DNA of 64,000 nucleotides from Ahrensia sp. R2A130 (GCF_000179775.1 NZ_AEEB01000003.1:620001-684000), one strand, 5' to 3'; positions 16,693-27,540 are shown, numbered from the stretch's first letter. Notes: generated by a model from the sequence alone, not told the origin. A program made the numbers and translations.

Positions 16693-18222
16693 TTAATCCA
16701 GCGCCCATTCGACGGGATATTGCAGCACCGACGACAAGCCGTTGATGCGACGTTGCAAGCGCTCGCCATAATAATCTGCATGGCTCTTCGGCGCGGTAAG
16801 CAGGTATCCGTCTCCCCTCGCCTCTTCGAACCGCGTTTTGGGCAAGACACCGGGCATGGCCGCCGACAGCAGAAAACCGACGCGGAACAACGCGCCCAGC
16901 AGTCGAGCGCGCTCTCGAATACGCGGCGATGCGATTGCGATGATCTCCGGACTGACATCCTCTTTCATCAACCCTTCGTGGCGGTAGTAACTCGCCAGTG
17001 CGAGATAGGCGCGACCGGGGTGATCGACGCCCACGAAATCGGCGTTAGAAATGAGGTTCAGCGCCTGATCGCCCCGGTAGTCCGGATGGCTCCGCCACGT
17101 AATGTCTGACAACAGGCAGGCAGCCTTGCGATAGCGCTTTTCTTCTTCCGTTTCCTTCACGCCGAACGCCTTGAAGGCACGGCCCGTCCAACGCACCAAC
17201 TCGCGGGAATTGGCAGGAGAGCGGGCGCGCAATACGGCGAATTCTTCCGCTGCCGTAATCAGCGGGTCGGCCTTTTGGACCTTCGGAGGCAGCAGCGAAT
17301 AGAGGTAGCCTTCGCGCACACCAAGCGCGGAAAACATGATTTTTTCCGGCTGCATTTGCCGCATGATTTCCGATAACACCACCGCGCCAAAGGGCAACAG
17401 ATGGCGACGGTTGGTAGAAACAGCTTCAATGCCACGCATGGCCGATCCGTTCTTACCGGTTAGCCTGCTGCACAGGCGTTTGGCCTCTTTGGCCGAGATT
17501 TCGTAATTGTGCATGACGGCCAGCGGGTAGTTCGCCCGCGCCATATGCAAGCGGCCCAAAGACCGCCAAGTGCCGCCAACCGCGTAAAAGGTTCCGCCTT
17601 TTTGCTTTGCCAATACAGGGTTATTGGCCAACTGTTCTTTCACCAGCTTACGGGCGGACATCACGTCATTGTTGCTCTCGTCCACCAGCCGCAAGCCGCC
17701 CAACGGCAGCGAGATGGATTTGCCAATTGGCTTGCCGTCGATGGCGGTAAACTCTACCGACCCACCGCCCATATCCGCCACCACGCCCACAGGGCTGACG
17801 AAGCCACAAGCCACGCCATTTGCTGCGTAGGTCGCCTCTTCGTTGCCCGACAGAATTCGGATTTTACAGCCGAGAATTTCTTCGGCGCGCTGCGTAAAAT
17901 CGGGCCCGTTTTCCGCAACCCGCGCAGCTTCCGTCGCGAGCGGATACATCTCGTCTGCGCCCACCTGATCAGCCAACACGCGAAAGCGCCTTAATGCCGC
18001 CAACGCTCGTTCGACCCCCTCATCGTCCAGCCGTCCAGTGCTGGCGATGTGTGCACCAAGGCCACAAAGAATTTTCTCGTTGAACATCGGCGTCGGCGAA
18101 CGCGACAGACCTTCATAGATAACCAGACGAACCGAGTTCGAGCCGATATCGATGATCGCCACCGGATTGAGTTTCCGCAGCCGCCCTTGGGCGCGGATGA
18201 TGGATTTGAGAGTACGCGTCAT
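16693..18222 (-). CDS. ppx: Exopolyphosphatase / guanosine pentaphosphate phosphohydrolase
   Basis: Ppx/GppA enzymes remove terminal phosphates from polyphosphate or from pppGpp. The 509-residue protein has the ASKHA phosphatase fold: phosphate-binding loop IDIGSNSVRLVIYEG at residue 24, the second glycine loop VVADMGGGSVEFTAI, and the catalytic glutamate region LATEAARVAENG. A C-terminal HD-like helical domain follows. Its ATG overlaps the ppk stop by one base (TGATG), so kinase and phosphatase are coupled; the pairing supports Ppx activity, though GppA activity cannot be excluded. Confidence 0.93.
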   Translation of the reverse strand: MTRTLKSIIRAQGRLRKLNPVAIIDIGSNSVRLVIYEGLSRSPTPMFNEKILCGLGAHIASTGRLDDEGVERALAALRRFRVLADQVGADEMYPLATEAARVAENGPDFTQRAEEILGCKIRILSGNEEATYAANGVACGFVSPVGVVADMGGGSVEFTAIDGKPIGKSISLPLGGLRLVDESNNDVMSARKLVKEQLANNPVLAKQKGGTFYAVGGTWRSLGRLHMARANYPLAVMHNYEISAKEAKRLCSRLTGKNGSAMRGIEAVSTNRRHLLPFGAVVLSEIMRQMQPEKIMFSALGVREGYLYSLLPPKVQKADPLITAAEEFAVLRARSPANSRELVRWTGRAFKAFGVKETEEEKRYRKAACLLSDITWRSHPDYRGDQALNLISNADFVGVDHPGRAYLALASYYRHEGLMKEDVSPEIIAIASPRIRERARLLGALFRVGFLLSAAMPGVLPKTRFEEARGDGYLLTAPKSHADYYGERLQRRINGLSSVLQYPVEWALD

Positions 18223-20465
18223 CAGGTGGCTTCAGCTTCGATTTCTGGTGCAGTCACTTCAATATCCGTCGCAGCAGGCTGTTCCTTCGCAGGCGCTCGC
18301 GCAGCTTTTGGATCGAGCACGGCAACCGGCGCAGATTTTTTCAGCGACTTGCCACGCCCCGAAAGGCTTGGATTGTTCATGAAATAGGATTGCGCGTCGA
18401 AGGGTGCAGCGTCTTCGGCGGGTTCGATGCGCTGCGCTGTACCGTCCTGCAAAATTTCCCAACTCTGCTGATTGTCCATCAGGTTGCCGAGCATGATCTG
18501 GTCCAGCACCTGTTGGTGAACGGTCGCATTTTCCAGTGGCACGAGAACCTCGACGCGACGGTCAAGATTGCGCGGCATCAGGTCGGCTGAACCGGCATAG
18601 ACCAGCGCCTTCTTAGACGGCAGGCCGCTGCCATTGCCGAAGCAGAAGATGCGGCCATGTTCGAGGAAGCGCCCGATGATGGATTTGACGCGGATGTTTT
18701 CCGACAGTCCTGGCACCTGTGGGCGCAGGCAGCAGATACCGCGCACGATGAGATCGATCTGAACACCGTCGATACTTGCAGCGTAAAGCTGATCGATCAT
18801 TTTCGGATCGACGAGCGAATTCATCTTCATCCAGATCTGGGCGGGCCTTCCGGCCTTCGCGTGCTTCCGCTCGTTGTCGATGAGTTTGGTCAACGACTTG
18901 CGGATGTTCGAAGGTGAGACCAGCAGCTTCTTCAAACCGCTTGGTTGAGCGTAGCCGGTGATGAAATTGAACACGCGGGCGACGTCCATGGCGATGGCAG
19001 CATCGTCGGTGAAGTAAGACAGGTCGGTATAAATACGCGCGTTGGTCGGGTGATAATTGCCCGTACCGATATGGCAGAAATTAACCAGCCGGCCCTGCTC
19101 GCGACGCACCACAAGCGAAAGTTTGGCGTGGGTCTTCAATTCGATGAAACCATAGACAACCTGCACGCCTGCTCGTTCGAGATCGCGCGCCCAGCGGATA
19201 TTGGCCTCTTCATCGAAGCGGGCTTTCAGCTCCACCAATGCGGTGACGGATTTGCCGTTTTCCGCAGCCTCGATCAACGCTTGCACGATGGGGCTGTCGT
19301 TGGACGTGCGGTAGAGCGTCTGCTTGATCGCCACCACGTCCGGGTCCGCAGCCGCCTGCCGGATAAATCGCACCACAACGTCGAAGCTTTCATAAGGATG
19401 GTGGACCACCAGATCCTTCTGGCGAATGGCCGCGAAACAGTCGCCGTTATGCTCGCGAATGCGTTCGGGAAAACGCGGATTGTGAGACTCGTAACGCAGC
19501 TTGCCATCTGCTGCCGAGACGATTTCCTTCAGATGATCGAGCGACAGCATACCATCCAGAATCGCAGCCTCTTCGCGGCGCACATGCAGCGCTTTTTTGA
19601 CGAATTTCCTCAATGTGTCGGGCGTTGCAGGTGTGAATTCCAGACGGATGACGATGCCACGACGACGTTGTTTAAGCGCGGTCTCGAACAGCCGCACGAG
19701 GTCTTCGGCCTCTTCTTGCACCTCGATGTCGCTGTCTCGCACGAGGCGGAACATGCCGCTTTCCACCTCGACGTAACCGGGGAACAAACGATCGATGAAA
19801 AGCTGGATGATCTGCTCCACGGCAATGAACCGCGTGGGCGCAACGGGCATCCCGTCGGCCCCCTCTTCCGTGACCGGCAAAGCAACGAAACGTTGTAGAC
19901 TGCCCGGCAAGCGCACCAATGCCGTCATCGGTTTTTTGTCTGCCCTGCGCGCAAGACTGAATACTGCTGTCAGGCCCAGATTTGGGATGAACGGGAACGG
20001 ATGCGCGGGGTCGATGGACAGCGGCGTGAGAACGGGGAAAATATCAGTAAGGAAATAATCCTCGATCCATTCGCGCTCGTCTTCTGTGATTTCAGAGCCT
20101 GCCAGAATGGCAATGTTATGCTCGTCGAGTTCGGTTTCCAACTGCGCCAAAACTGCGTGCTGGTGGCGTTGAAGATCGCCGATCTCACGGGTGGCGCTTG
20201 CCAACTGCTCTTCCGGCGTCTGACCGTTGTCTGAAAGCGTCGCCACGTTTTCGCGCACTTGTCCGGCAAGGCCCGCGATACGGACCATCAGGAATTCATT
20301 CAGGTTATCGGCGGAGATCGACAGGAACCGCAGCCGTTCCAGCAGCGGGTTGGCCGTGTGTTCCGCTTCCATCAAAACGCGGCGGTTGAACTGCAACCAC
20401 GAGAACTCGCGGTTCACGTAGCGTGCGGGGTTGCCCGCCCATTCGTCGGGCAAAATTGCCTTCAC
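18222..20465 (-). CDS. ppk: Polyphosphate kinase 1
   Basis: PPK1 polymerises the gamma phosphate of ATP into polyphosphate, reversibly. At 747 residues it is slightly longer than usual (about 690-720). The N domain begins [16 protein letters not shown]; the catalytic half has the phosphohistidine region [12 protein letters not shown] and [17 protein letters not shown], and later [10 protein letters not shown]. The extra length is a C-terminal tail rich in Ala, Pro, Lys and Glu (about the last 45 residues) with no visible domain. It overlaps hdaA upstream by 4 bases and ppx downstream by 1 base. Confidence 0.96.
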   Translation of the reverse strand: MKAILPDEWAGNPARYVNREFSWLQFNRRVLMEAEHTANPLLERLRFLSISADNLNEFLMVRIAGLAGQVRENVATLSDNGQTPEEQLASATREIGDLQRHQHAVLAQLETELDEHNIAILAGSEITEDEREWIEDYFLTDIFPVLTPLSIDPAHPFPFIPNLGLTAVFSLARRADKKPMTALVRLPGSLQRFVALPVTEEGADGMPVAPTRFIAVEQIIQLFIDRLFPGYVEVESGMFRLVRDSDIEVQEEAEDLVRLFETALKQRRRGIVIRLEFTPATPDTLRKFVKKALHVRREEAAILDGMLSLDHLKEIVSAADGKLRYESHNPRFPERIREHNGDCFAAIRQKDLVVHHPYESFDVVVRFIRQAAADPDVVAIKQTLYRTSNDSPIVQALIEAAENGKSVTALVELKARFDEEANIRWARDLERAGVQVVYGFIELKTHAKLSLVVRREQGRLVNFCHIGTGNYHPTNARIYTDLSYFTDDAAIAMDVARVFNFITGYAQPSGLKKLLVSPSNIRKSLTKLIDNERKHAKAGRPAQIWMKMNSLVDPKMIDQLYAASIDGVQIDLIVRGICCLRPQVPGLSENIRVKSIIGRFLEHGRIFCFGNGSGLPSKKALVYAGSADLMPRNLDRRVEVLVPLENATVHQQVLDQIMLGNLMDNQQSWEILQDGTAQRIEPAEDAAPFDAQSYFMNNPSLSGRGKSLKKSAPVAVLDPKAARAPAKEQPAATDIEVTAPEIEAEAT

Positions 20466-21133
20466 GCGATGGCTCCTTCTTCGGTCATACGCAGGGCTTC
20501 CGCCACCAAGGGTTTGGTGATGGCCTGCTTGCGCGCCAGTGATAGCACATCGAGTTGCCGCACTACCGCAAGCGCGGATGCAAGCGAACGTTCCATGCGC
20601 GTGATGCAGTAATCAATCACAGCCGCATCAACGATCAACTGCCGGTCTGCAAACAATTTGAACAACACACCGCGCAGCAATTCGTCGTTTGGTTCGTGCA
20701 ACTCCACCAGATGCACAAGACGCAAGCGTGACTGTAAATCCGGCAGTGACACGCCCCATTCACCGGGCCATTGGCGCGATGTGATGAGCAACGAACCACC
20801 GGGTTGCATTGCGGCGTTCATGGCGTGGAAAAGCCATTCGTCAGAAAACCCGCCTGCCGTCACATCTTCAAGAAGCATAGCGCGACCGGCCAGCACCGCA
20901 TCGCCCGGCGACAGAACAACAGCGTGGCTCATGGACGACCAGATGGAAGCCAAATGGGATTTGCCGGAACCCGTTGGGCCAGCAAGCACCGCGACCGGTG
21001 CCGCCCAATCCGGCCACGCGTCAACGCAAGCAGCCGCGTGTGAATTGCTGGAAGCCACCACAAGGTCGGCTCGGGCCGCCTGTGCGGTTGTCGGCAAATC
21101 CAGTGGCAGCTGATCAACCGGCGACAGGCTCAT
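20462..21133 (-). CDS. hdaA: DnaA-related regulator HdaA
   Basis: HdaA is the alphaproteobacterial counterpart of Hda, an AAA+ protein that works with the beta clamp to inactivate DnaA-ATP and prevent over-initiation of replication. The 223-residue protein has a Walker A motif ([13 protein letters not shown]), a Walker B-like strand (AMLLEDV) and the DnaA-like segment [12 protein letters not shown] followed by a lid helix region ([16 protein letters not shown]). The N-terminus begins [14 protein letters not shown], where a beta-clamp binding peptide of the QxPLDLP kind is visible. It lies between the AI-2E permease gene and ppk with 4-base overlaps on both sides, as in other Hyphomicrobiales. 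Confidence 0.92.
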   Translation of the reverse strand: MSLSPVDQLPLDLPTTAQAARADLVVASSNSHAAACVDAWPDWAAPVAVLAGPTGSGKSHLASIWSSMSHAVVLSPGDAVLAGRAMLLEDVTAGGFSDEWLFHAMNAAMQPGGSLLITSRQWPGEWGVSLPDLQSRLRLVHLVELHEPNDELLRGVLFKLFADRQLIVDAAVIDYCITRMERSLASALAVVRQLDVLSLARKQAITKPLVAEALRMTEEGAIA

Positions 21134-22239
21134 TCCGCACCAGCATCATCACGGGTGCCGCGACCCAAATAGAGTTGGCTTTGCAGGTAGCGGCCAAGTG
21201 TGTAGCGCACCAAAACACCGATTGCGGCAGCCACCGGCACCGCAATCAACAGGCCGGTAAAGCCCATGAGTGCACCGAAGGCTGACAGCGAAAACATAAG
21301 CCAGACAGGGTGAAGACCAACACTTTCACCCACCAGTTTTGGCTGAAGGAAATTACCTTCGAAAAACTGCCCAACCGCGAAGATACCCGCAATAACGCCA
21401 ATCCAAATATAGTCCGGCCAAAACTGTACGAGTGCCACGCCAATAGCGAGGATTGCGCCGATTATGGACCCGACAAAGGGAATGAAACTTATGAGGCCGG
21501 CGATCATTCCGATGAGCAGGCCGAAATTCAGCCCCGCCAGCGTAAGACCCAAAGCGTAGAACGTGCCTAAGATGAGGCAAACTGTGCCCTGCCCGCGCAC
21601 AAAACCGGCAATCGCTGCGTTCATGTCGTCGGCAATGCCGGTCAGTTCGCCCTTGTGCTGGCGCGGCAACCAGCTTTCGACCTTGGCGGTCATCCGGTCC
21701 CAGTCCAGCAGCAGATAAAATGCCACGATTGGGGTAATTACGAGGAGCGACAACACGTCCACAAGCGCCTTACCGGACTGCCAAATGGAACCAAGAACGG
21801 TGCTGGCCCAGCCCGCACCCTGCTGCAAAAGCCCGTCGAGATTTTCGCGAATATTGTCGGCGCTTTCACCCACAAGATCACGCAGCCAAGGCTTTTCCAC
21901 GCTGGCGATAAGGCTCTGCAGGCTCGTCACGTAAGACGGCATACGCTGGATTAGACCGCTAAACTGGTTCGACAAAACAGGCACCAGCAAAATGAGCGCC
22001 AGCGCGAACATGATGATGAAAACGAACAGAATAATAGTCGTCGCCAGCAAGCGGCTTGCGCCCAGCTTTTCCAATTTATCCGCCACCGGATCGAGCATAT
22101 AGGCCAGCGCCATGCCCGCGATGAAAGGCAACAGGATCGAGCGGAACACGATCAGAAACAAAACGGTGACGACGAATGCGCCAAGCCAGAAAAACAACTG
22201 GCGGCGGGCAGACGGTGTTAACAGTGGCTCATCGGCCAT
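21130..22239 (-). CDS. AI-2E transporter family (PerM-like) membrane protein
   Basis: The 369-residue inner-membrane protein starts with a hydrophobic hairpin (FFWLGAFVVTVLFLIVFRSI and IAGMALAYMLDPVADKLEKLG, the latter family-typical), then a soluble central section and a second cluster of helices containing PFVGSIIGAILAIG and a GNFLQPKLVGESVGLHP motif, diagnostic for the AI-2E/PerM family. Family members have been reported as exporters of AI-2 or Na/H antiporters, but many have no known substrate. It overlaps its neighbours by 1 base upstream (22239) and 4 bases downstream (hdaA). Confidence 0.9.
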   Translation of the reverse strand: MADEPLLTPSARRQLFFWLGAFVVTVLFLIVFRSILLPFIAGMALAYMLDPVADKLEKLGASRLLATTIILFVFIIMFALALILLVPVLSNQFSGLIQRMPSYVTSLQSLIASVEKPWLRDLVGESADNIRENLDGLLQQGAGWASTVLGSIWQSGKALVDVLSLLVITPIVAFYLLLDWDRMTAKVESWLPRQHKGELTGIADDMNAAIAGFVRGQGTVCLILGTFYALGLTLAGLNFGLLIGMIAGLISFIPFVGSIIGAILAIGVALVQFWPDYIWIGVIAGIFAVGQFFEGNFLQPKLVGESVGLHPVWLMFSLSAFGALMGFTGLLIAVPVAAAIGVLVRYTLGRYLQSQLYLGRGTRDDAGAE

Positions 22240-22847
22240 TATTCAGCAGCCTCTCGTTCGATTGGCGTTGGCAGCTTTTCATTTTCGGCAGTTTTCACAT
22301 CGCGTTCCATCACTGCAAATCCTTCAACGATATAGGCCAGCGCAGACACAACACCGAGAATAGCGGTGGCGTATATCAGAAGCATTGTCAGGCCTTCGGC
22401 TTCCAGTTCAAACGCCAGAAGGCCGAGCACCAAAGCTGCCAGTAGAATTTGCGCCACCGTGTTGGCCTTGGATACCCAGAACGGCGCGATCTCGAAGGGG
22501 CGTCCGGCCACGAACACCACCAGCACACCTGCCACGATGATAATGTCCCGAGAGACCACGAGAATCGCAAGCCACGACGGTATGTGGCCCATGAAGCCCA
22601 GCAGTACAAAGACAGCCACAAGCATCGCTTTGTCGGCGATTGGGTCCAGCATCGTGCCAAATTCGCTCTGCTGTTTCAGCCACCGCGCCAGTGCACCGTC
22701 CACAGCGTCCGATATTCCCGCAATCACAAACAACGCGAACGCAAGCGCCATGCGGTCGTGCAACATCGCCCAGACGATGGCAGGAACGAGCATAATGCGC
22801 GCGATTGTGATGATGTTGGGTATGGTCACGGCGGCTTTCTGCAACAA
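22239..22847 (-). CDS. CDP-alcohol phosphatidyltransferase (membrane phospholipid enzyme)
   Basis: This 202-residue membrane enzyme transfers a phosphatidyl group from CDP-diacylglycerol to an alcohol. The signature D-G-x2-A-R-x8-G-x3-D-x3-D is complete: DGALARWLKQQSEFGTMLDPIADK near residues 49-74. Several transmembrane helices surround it. It is the first gene of the minus-strand operon running to ppx. A second family member at 32658 sits in the normal pgsA context, so this copy may make another lipid such as cardiolipin; that is inferred, not shown. Confidence 0.88.
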   Translation of the reverse strand: MLQKAAVTIPNIITIARIMLVPAIVWAMLHDRMALAFALFVIAGISDAVDGALARWLKQQSEFGTMLDPIADKAMLVAVFVLLGFMGHIPSWLAILVVSRDIIIVAGVLVVFVAGRPFEIAPFWVSKANTVAQILLAALVLGLLAFELEAEGLTMLLIYATAILGVVSALAYIVEGFAVMERDVKTAENEKLPTPIEREAAE

Positions 22848-23049
22848 GTTTCGTTAGGCTGACGCCAGTGCGTCATTCGGTATTGATGTGTCGTGCCATA
22901 GCGACGTTTTCAACCGCAAGGGCTGTCATTACATCATCTTAAACGGCTGTGACTTTTCTATTGCATTGTTGAATCCACTTCGCAGTGAATTGACATCTAT
23001 CACGACCCGGCGCGACGATGTTTTTCAGTTGCCCTGCAAGACCCACAAG

Positions 23050-23547
23050 ATGGCCAGAACCATGTCGCTATCCAGGATTATCAAAACCATTTTCATAGCC
23101 CTGCTTTTAGTTCTGACAACACACCCCGCCTCCGCAAGCGACAGCCACGCAGGCTACTACTATCCCGATCCGGACACGAAAGAGGTCTATGTTTCACCGC
23201 TTGACCCCATTCCCACCGCTGATCGGCGTTCGCGGATTGGCCTGACAGTCGGGTTGAACGCGCAGCAGTTAAAGCGTGGTTATGCGCCCGACTATCATAT
23301 CTTTGCCAAAGGCGCGGAAGGCGAAAAGCTCATCATCGTCGCCAGCGGTCCGGGGCGCTACGACACGCTTTACCGTATGCGCGGATTGCTTGCAGCTCTT
23401 ACAGCGCAGGCCCGCACGTCACCGCTTTTTCAAAACATGCAGACACCGGAAGACCTGAATTTCCTTGACCTTTGCCGCATGGCCGGTTTCACACAGGTGA
23501 CCATTTCCGATGGCGATAAGTTCGCTCATCGCATCAATCTACGATAA
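23050..23547 (+). CDS. Exported protein of unknown function upstream of purM
   Basis: I assign no function. From ATG 23050 the product is 165 residues with a clear Sec signal (MARTMSLSRIIKTIFIALLL to ASA near residue 29). The mature part begins SDSHAGYYYPDPDTKEVYVSP and has a single folded-looking domain with conserved-looking runs (RRSRIGLTVGLNAQQLKRGY; FAKGAEGEKLIIVASGPGRYDTLYRMRG; EDLNFLDLCRMAGFTQVTIS). The open frame extends to 22888, but the added 54 residues are not signal-like, so I reject them. It stands 64 bases before purM, a position often held by such a protein in Hyphomicrobiales. An ATG four codons later (23062) is also possible. Confidence 0.75.
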   Translation: MARTMSLSRIIKTIFIALLLVLTTHPASASDSHAGYYYPDPDTKEVYVSPLDPIPTADRRSRIGLTVGLNAQQLKRGYAPDYHIFAKGAEGEKLIIVASGPGRYDTLYRMRGLLAALTAQARTSPLFQNMQTPEDLNFLDLCRMAGFTQVTISDGDKFAHRINLR

Positions 23548-23611
23548 GTTTTCCACCACTGTGCGATGCGTGGGACAAGACGTGGCCACGCTTGCCCGCT
23601 AAGGGAGCGCC

Positions 23612-24685
23612 ATGAGCAAAGATTCAAAACACAACGTGCCCCTTACCTATGCCGACGCAGGGGTAAGTATCGACGCCGGCAACGCGCTGGTCTCCGCAAT
23701 CGGTCCGTTGATCGCAGCCACACGCCGCCCCGGTGCCGACGGCACAATCGGTGGCTTTGGCGGCGTCTTCGATTTGAAGGCCACAGGTTATTCCGACCCT
23801 CTTCTGGTCGCCGCTAACGATGGTGTCGGCACGAAGCTGCGCATCGCCATCGAAACAGGTCGACACGACACGATTGGTATCGACCTCGTCGCCATGTGCG
23901 TGAACGACCTCATCGTTCAGGGCGCGGAACCGCTGTTCTTCCTCGATTATTTCGCCACCGGAAAATTGGACAATGGCGTGGCTGAAAACGTGATTGCAGG
24001 CATCGCTAAAGGCTGCGAAATGGCGGGTTGCGCGCTGACCGGCGGCGAGACGGCAGAAATGCCCGGCATGTATGCCGAGGGCGATTATGATCTGGCTGGA
24101 TTTTCCGTCGGCGCTGTCGAACGCGGCGACCTACTGCCCGCCAATGTGGCAGAAGGCGATGTGCTATTGGCGCTGGCCAGCGACGGCGTCCACTCCAACG
24201 GCTACTCGCTTGTTCGCCGCATTGTCGAACGTGCAGAATTGGATTGGTCTAGCGACGCACCGTTCCAAGGCGGCAATCTGAGCGAGGCTTTGCTTACGCC
24301 TACACGCATATACGTGAAACCCGTTCTCAAGGCGCTGGCCGCTGGCGGCATCCACGCACTCGCCCACATCACCGGCGGTGGGCTGACGGAAAACCTGCCC
24401 CGCGTTTTGCCCAAACATCTTGGTGCTGCCATCGGCCTAGATGCAGTTACGCCCTCACCTGTCTTCAGCTGGTTGAAGGATGCCGGTGGCGTCGAAGAAA
24501 CGGAAATGCTGCGAACCTTCAACTGCGGCACTGGCATGGTGCTTGTGGTTGCGGCTGATCGCGCAGATGCGATCACCGAAATTCTGACCGGCGAAGGCGA
24601 GCGCGTCTCGACCATCGGCACGGTCACCGCAGGTGATGGAGAAGTCAGCTACTCCGGCCAGATCAACTGGGCTGCCACCGCATGA
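23612..24685 (+). CDS. purM: Phosphoribosylformylglycinamidine cyclo-ligase
   Basis: PurM (AIR synthetase) closes the imidazole ring in purine synthesis using ATP. The 357-residue protein shows the family start [15 protein letters not shown], the ATP and substrate segments [16 protein letters not shown] and [35 protein letters not shown], and the later [22 protein letters not shown] ribosome site precedes ATG 23612. Its stop overlaps the purN start (ATGA), so the two consecutive-pathway genes are translationally coupled. Confidence 0.97.
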   Translation: MSKDSKHNVPLTYADAGVSIDAGNALVSAIGPLIAATRRPGADGTIGGFGGVFDLKATGYSDPLLVAANDGVGTKLRIAIETGRHDTIGIDLVAMCVNDLIVQGAEPLFFLDYFATGKLDNGVAENVIAGIAKGCEMAGCALTGGETAEMPGMYAEGDYDLAGFSVGAVERGDLLPANVAEGDVLLALASDGVHSNGYSLVRRIVERAELDWSSDAPFQGGNLSEALLTPTRIYVKPVLKALAAGGIHALAHITGGGLTENLPRVLPKHLGAAIGLDAVTPSPVFSWLKDAGGVEETEMLRTFNCGTGMVLVVAADRADAITEILTGEGERVSTIGTVTAGDGEVSYSGQINWAATA

Positions 24686-25353
24686 GCAAGCTGAAGGTTG
24701 CGGTCCTGATTTCCGGTCGCGGCTCCAACATGGGCTCGCTCGCCCGCGCCTGTATGGACCCGGATTTTCCTGCCGAAATCGTTCTCGTTCTATCGAACCG
24801 CCCAAATGTTCTAGGTCTTGAACTAGCCCGCGAACATGACCTTCCCATCCGCGTGGTCGATCACACCGCCTATCCCGACCGCGAAGCCCATGAAGAAGCG
24901 ATCTGCGCGGCCATGACGGAAGCTGGCGCGGAACTGGTTTGCATGGCCGGTTACATGCGGATTGTCGGGCAAACGTTGCTTGGCAAATGGCGCGGCAAGG
25001 TGGTGAACATTCACCCCAGCCTGCTGCCATCGTTTCGCGGCGTAGACACCCACGAACGCGCCATTGACGCCGGCGTGCGGGTGCATGGGTGCACGGTGCA
25101 TTACGTAAGCCCGGAACTCGACGCTGGTCCGATTATCGCGCAGGCCGTTGTACCGCTGCACCCCAATGATGACGCCGAAACCCTATCGACCCGCGTGCTG
25201 GACATGGAGCACAAGCTCTACCCCCACGCCGTGCGTTTGATAGCGGAAAAAATGGTCCGCTGGTCCGGCGACGAGGCGGTCGAAGATCGTAAGGTTACAA
25301 TCGACGATGTCCTCATGTTGCCAGAAATAAAAACTGCTGAAGACCAGGCCTAG
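24682..25353 (+). CDS. purN: Phosphoribosylglycinamide formyltransferase
   Basis: PurN transfers a formyl group from 10-formyltetrahydrofolate to GAR in purine synthesis. The 223-residue protein starts [18 protein letters not shown] (substrate phosphate loop) and has the active site run [19 protein letters not shown] followed by [21 protein letters not shown], containing the conserved Asn, His and Asp. It is translationally coupled to purM. Its stop codon TAG shares the palindrome CTAG with the stop of the convergent oxidoreductase gene, so there is no spacer at all between them. Confidence 0.96.
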   Translation: MSKLKVAVLISGRGSNMGSLARACMDPDFPAEIVLVLSNRPNVLGLELAREHDLPIRVVDHTAYPDREAHEEAICAAMTEAGAELVCMAGYMRIVGQTLLGKWRGKVVNIHPSLLPSFRGVDTHERAIDAGVRVHGCTVHYVSPELDAGPIIAQAVVPLHPNDDAETLSTRVLDMEHKLYPHAVRLIAEKMVRWSGDEAVEDRKVTIDDVLMLPEIKTAEDQA

Positions 25354-27458
25354 AGCTTCACCAACCGCACGCGGTTATCGTGGAACGCCGCACCGCCATG
25401 GGGCGCCACTGGGTCAGCCCCGGTCAGGCTGTTCAACCCCTTACCATCCGCATGGGCGGAATTCGGATAGATACCCTCGCTGACAAGCACGCCGGGCCGC
25501 ACACCTTCGAAGAACTCCGCATGAAGCTGGCAGGTGCCGCGAGCGCTTTCCAACTGCACCGCATCACCATCAGCAATGCCGAGCGACGCCGCATCATCGG
25601 GATGAACCAACACGGTTGGCCGCCCTTCTTTTTTCCTACTGCTGGTTGTTTCAGCAAAGGTAGAATTAAGGAACGACCGCGCCGGTGACGTGGCGAGGCG
25701 GAACGGGAATTTCTCGGTCACCTCTTCCGTCACCGCCCAATGGTCCGGCAGCATTGGCGCATCAGACACCGGCCCCAAAACGCCGAGACTTTCAGGCGGA
25801 CGACCCCAAGGCACAGCGTTCCAATCCGCCTTGAAGTGAAACTTGCCATCGGCATGGGCGAAACCATCGAGATAGTGGCTCTCACGGAAATCCGGCTGGC
25901 AATCGATCCAGCGGTCGCGGTGGATTTCGTTCCATGACCCACGATTGCTGCGCTTCAGCATATCGTCGATCAGGCTGCGCTCGTCGGACCCGAACCCGTC
26001 ATGGTCGGCGACACCCAGCCGCTTCGCCAACTCTTCGATAACAAAGAAATTCGTGCGGCAAAGCTCAGGCCCGTCCACAAGCTTTGGCCCCAGCAAAATA
26101 TGCTGATGCCCACCACCGCGATAAATATCATCATGCTCTACAAACATGGTTGCGGGCAAAACGAGATCGGCCATCGCAGCCGTATCGGTCATGAATTGCT
26201 CATGGACAGCCACAAACAAATCGTCCCACGCAAATCCTTCGCGTACCAGATTTTGTTCCGGCGCGACGTTCATCGGGTTGGTGTTCTGGATCAGCATCGC
26301 CGTCACGGGCGGGCCGCCGCGCAGCGCTTTCGCATCACCGGTCAGCACTTGTCCGATCTGCGATTGGTCCAGCGCACGCACGTTCGGGTCGGCAAAACTG
26401 TCGCCCTGAATGAGCGAACCATCCATTTTGAAAATGCCGGAGTTGGAGTGAAACGCCCCGCCACCTTTATGCTGCCAAGCCCCCAAAACCGTGGCGATAG
26501 AACTGGCAGCGTGCATGGCCGTGGTGCCGTTGCGCGAGCGGGTGAAACCGTAACCGAGCCGCAGATAACTGCGCGGTGTGTTGCCCAGAAGCGCTGCAAA
26601 CTCTTCGATCTGCTCCACCGGCAGCCCGGTGATTTCGGACGCCCATTGCGGTGTACGCATTTTCAAATGCGCTTCCAGCTCGTCAGGGCAATCGGCGAAT
26701 TTCGCCATATAAGCGCGGTCTGCAGTGCCATCGCGGAACAGGCAGTGCATCACGGCACAAGCCAACGCACCATCGGTACCGGGGCGCAGCAACAGCGCGA
26801 GGTCGGCCTGTTTCATCGTGGCATTTTCATAGATGTCGATAACGACGATTTTCGCGCCGCGCGATTTCCGCGCCTTCACCGCATGGGTCATCACGTTCAC
26901 CTGCGTCGCCACCGCATTCGTACCCCAGATCACAACGCAATCCGACACCGCCATTTCGCGCGGGTCCGGCCCCATCAATCTGCCGGTGCCAATCGAAAAT
27001 CCGCTCCATGCCGGGTTCACGCAAATCGTGTCGAACTGCTGGCTGTAGCCTTTGGCGTGGCGCAGGCGCTGTATCGAATCGCGCTGCACCAGCCCCATCG
27101 TGCCAGCGTAAAAGTAAGGCCAGACGGTTTCCGCACCCAGCTTCTGCTCAGCCTGCAAAAACTTCTCGGCCACGAGATCGAGCGCATCGTCCCAATCGAT
27201 GCCGCGCCACTCACCGGCACCCTTCGCCCCTGCCCGCTGGACAGGCTTCAGCAAACGATCCGGATGGTTCACCCGCTCGGCATAGCGGGCGACCTTCGCG
27301 CAGATAACACCGTCGGTGTAAGTGTTGTCCTTCGACCCGCGAACGCGGCCGATTTTGCCGCCCTCCAGCACTTCTACTTCCAGCGCACAGGTGGACGGGC
27401 AGTCGTGCGGACAGGCCGTTGCCATATGCAGCGTGGTTTGATCGATAGGTTTATTCAT
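25350..27458 (-). CDS. Molybdopterin oxidoreductase with an N-terminal 4Fe-4S site
   Basis: The 702-residue protein belongs to the bis-MGD oxidoreductase family (formate dehydrogenase, nitrate and thiosulfate reductase relatives). A cluster motif CPHDCPSTC near residue 15 with a fourth cysteine in GVICAKVARYAERV binds one 4Fe-4S centre. The Mo-bisMGD domains follow (CVVIWGTNAVATQVN; QNTNPMNVAPEQNL; FVEHDDIYRGGGHQ) and end in the C-terminal dinucleotide domain. It has no Tat signal, so it is probably cytoplasmic. Its neighbours carry no electron-transfer subunit. The start is ATG 27458 with GGAG 8 bases upstream; a GTG three codons earlier is less likely. Substrate unknown; MoaD and MoaE are encoded 6 kb away. 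Confidence 0.88.
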   Translation of the reverse strand: MNKPIDQTTLHMATACPHDCPSTCALEVEVLEGGKIGRVRGSKDNTYTDGVICAKVARYAERVNHPDRLLKPVQRAGAKGAGEWRGIDWDDALDLVAEKFLQAEQKLGAETVWPYFYAGTMGLVQRDSIQRLRHAKGYSQQFDTICVNPAWSGFSIGTGRLMGPDPREMAVSDCVVIWGTNAVATQVNVMTHAVKARKSRGAKIVVIDIYENATMKQADLALLLRPGTDGALACAVMHCLFRDGTADRAYMAKFADCPDELEAHLKMRTPQWASEITGLPVEQIEEFAALLGNTPRSYLRLGYGFTRSRNGTTAMHAASSIATVLGAWQHKGGGAFHSNSGIFKMDGSLIQGDSFADPNVRALDQSQIGQVLTGDAKALRGGPPVTAMLIQNTNPMNVAPEQNLVREGFAWDDLFVAVHEQFMTDTAAMADLVLPATMFVEHDDIYRGGGHQHILLGPKLVDGPELCRTNFFVIEELAKRLGVADHDGFGSDERSLIDDMLKRSNRGSWNEIHRDRWIDCQPDFRESHYLDGFAHADGKFHFKADWNAVPWGRPPESLGVLGPVSDAPMLPDHWAVTEEVTEKFPFRLATSPARSFLNSTFAETTSSRKKEGRPTVLVHPDDAASLGIADGDAVQLESARGTCQLHAEFFEGVRPGVLVSEGIYPNSAHADGKGLNSLTGADPVAPHGGAAFHDNRVRLVKL

Positions 27459-27540
27459 GGCTGGCACTCCGCGAAGGTGGCGATGCTGTTGGCGAGTTGT
27501 TAGATGAGCCTAACCGATCAAACGAAAGCACGCACCCGCT

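Noticed and set aside
16371..16745. Open frame of 124 residues on the plus strand
   Set aside because: It overlaps the end of ppx, has no ribosome binding site, is rich in Pro, Arg and His, and crosses several hairpins; no plausible fold.
26001..27503. Long plus-strand open frame of 500 residues
   Set aside because: It is antisense to the molybdopterin oxidoreductase, which has clear motifs; the frame is rich in His and Arg as expected of a shadow.
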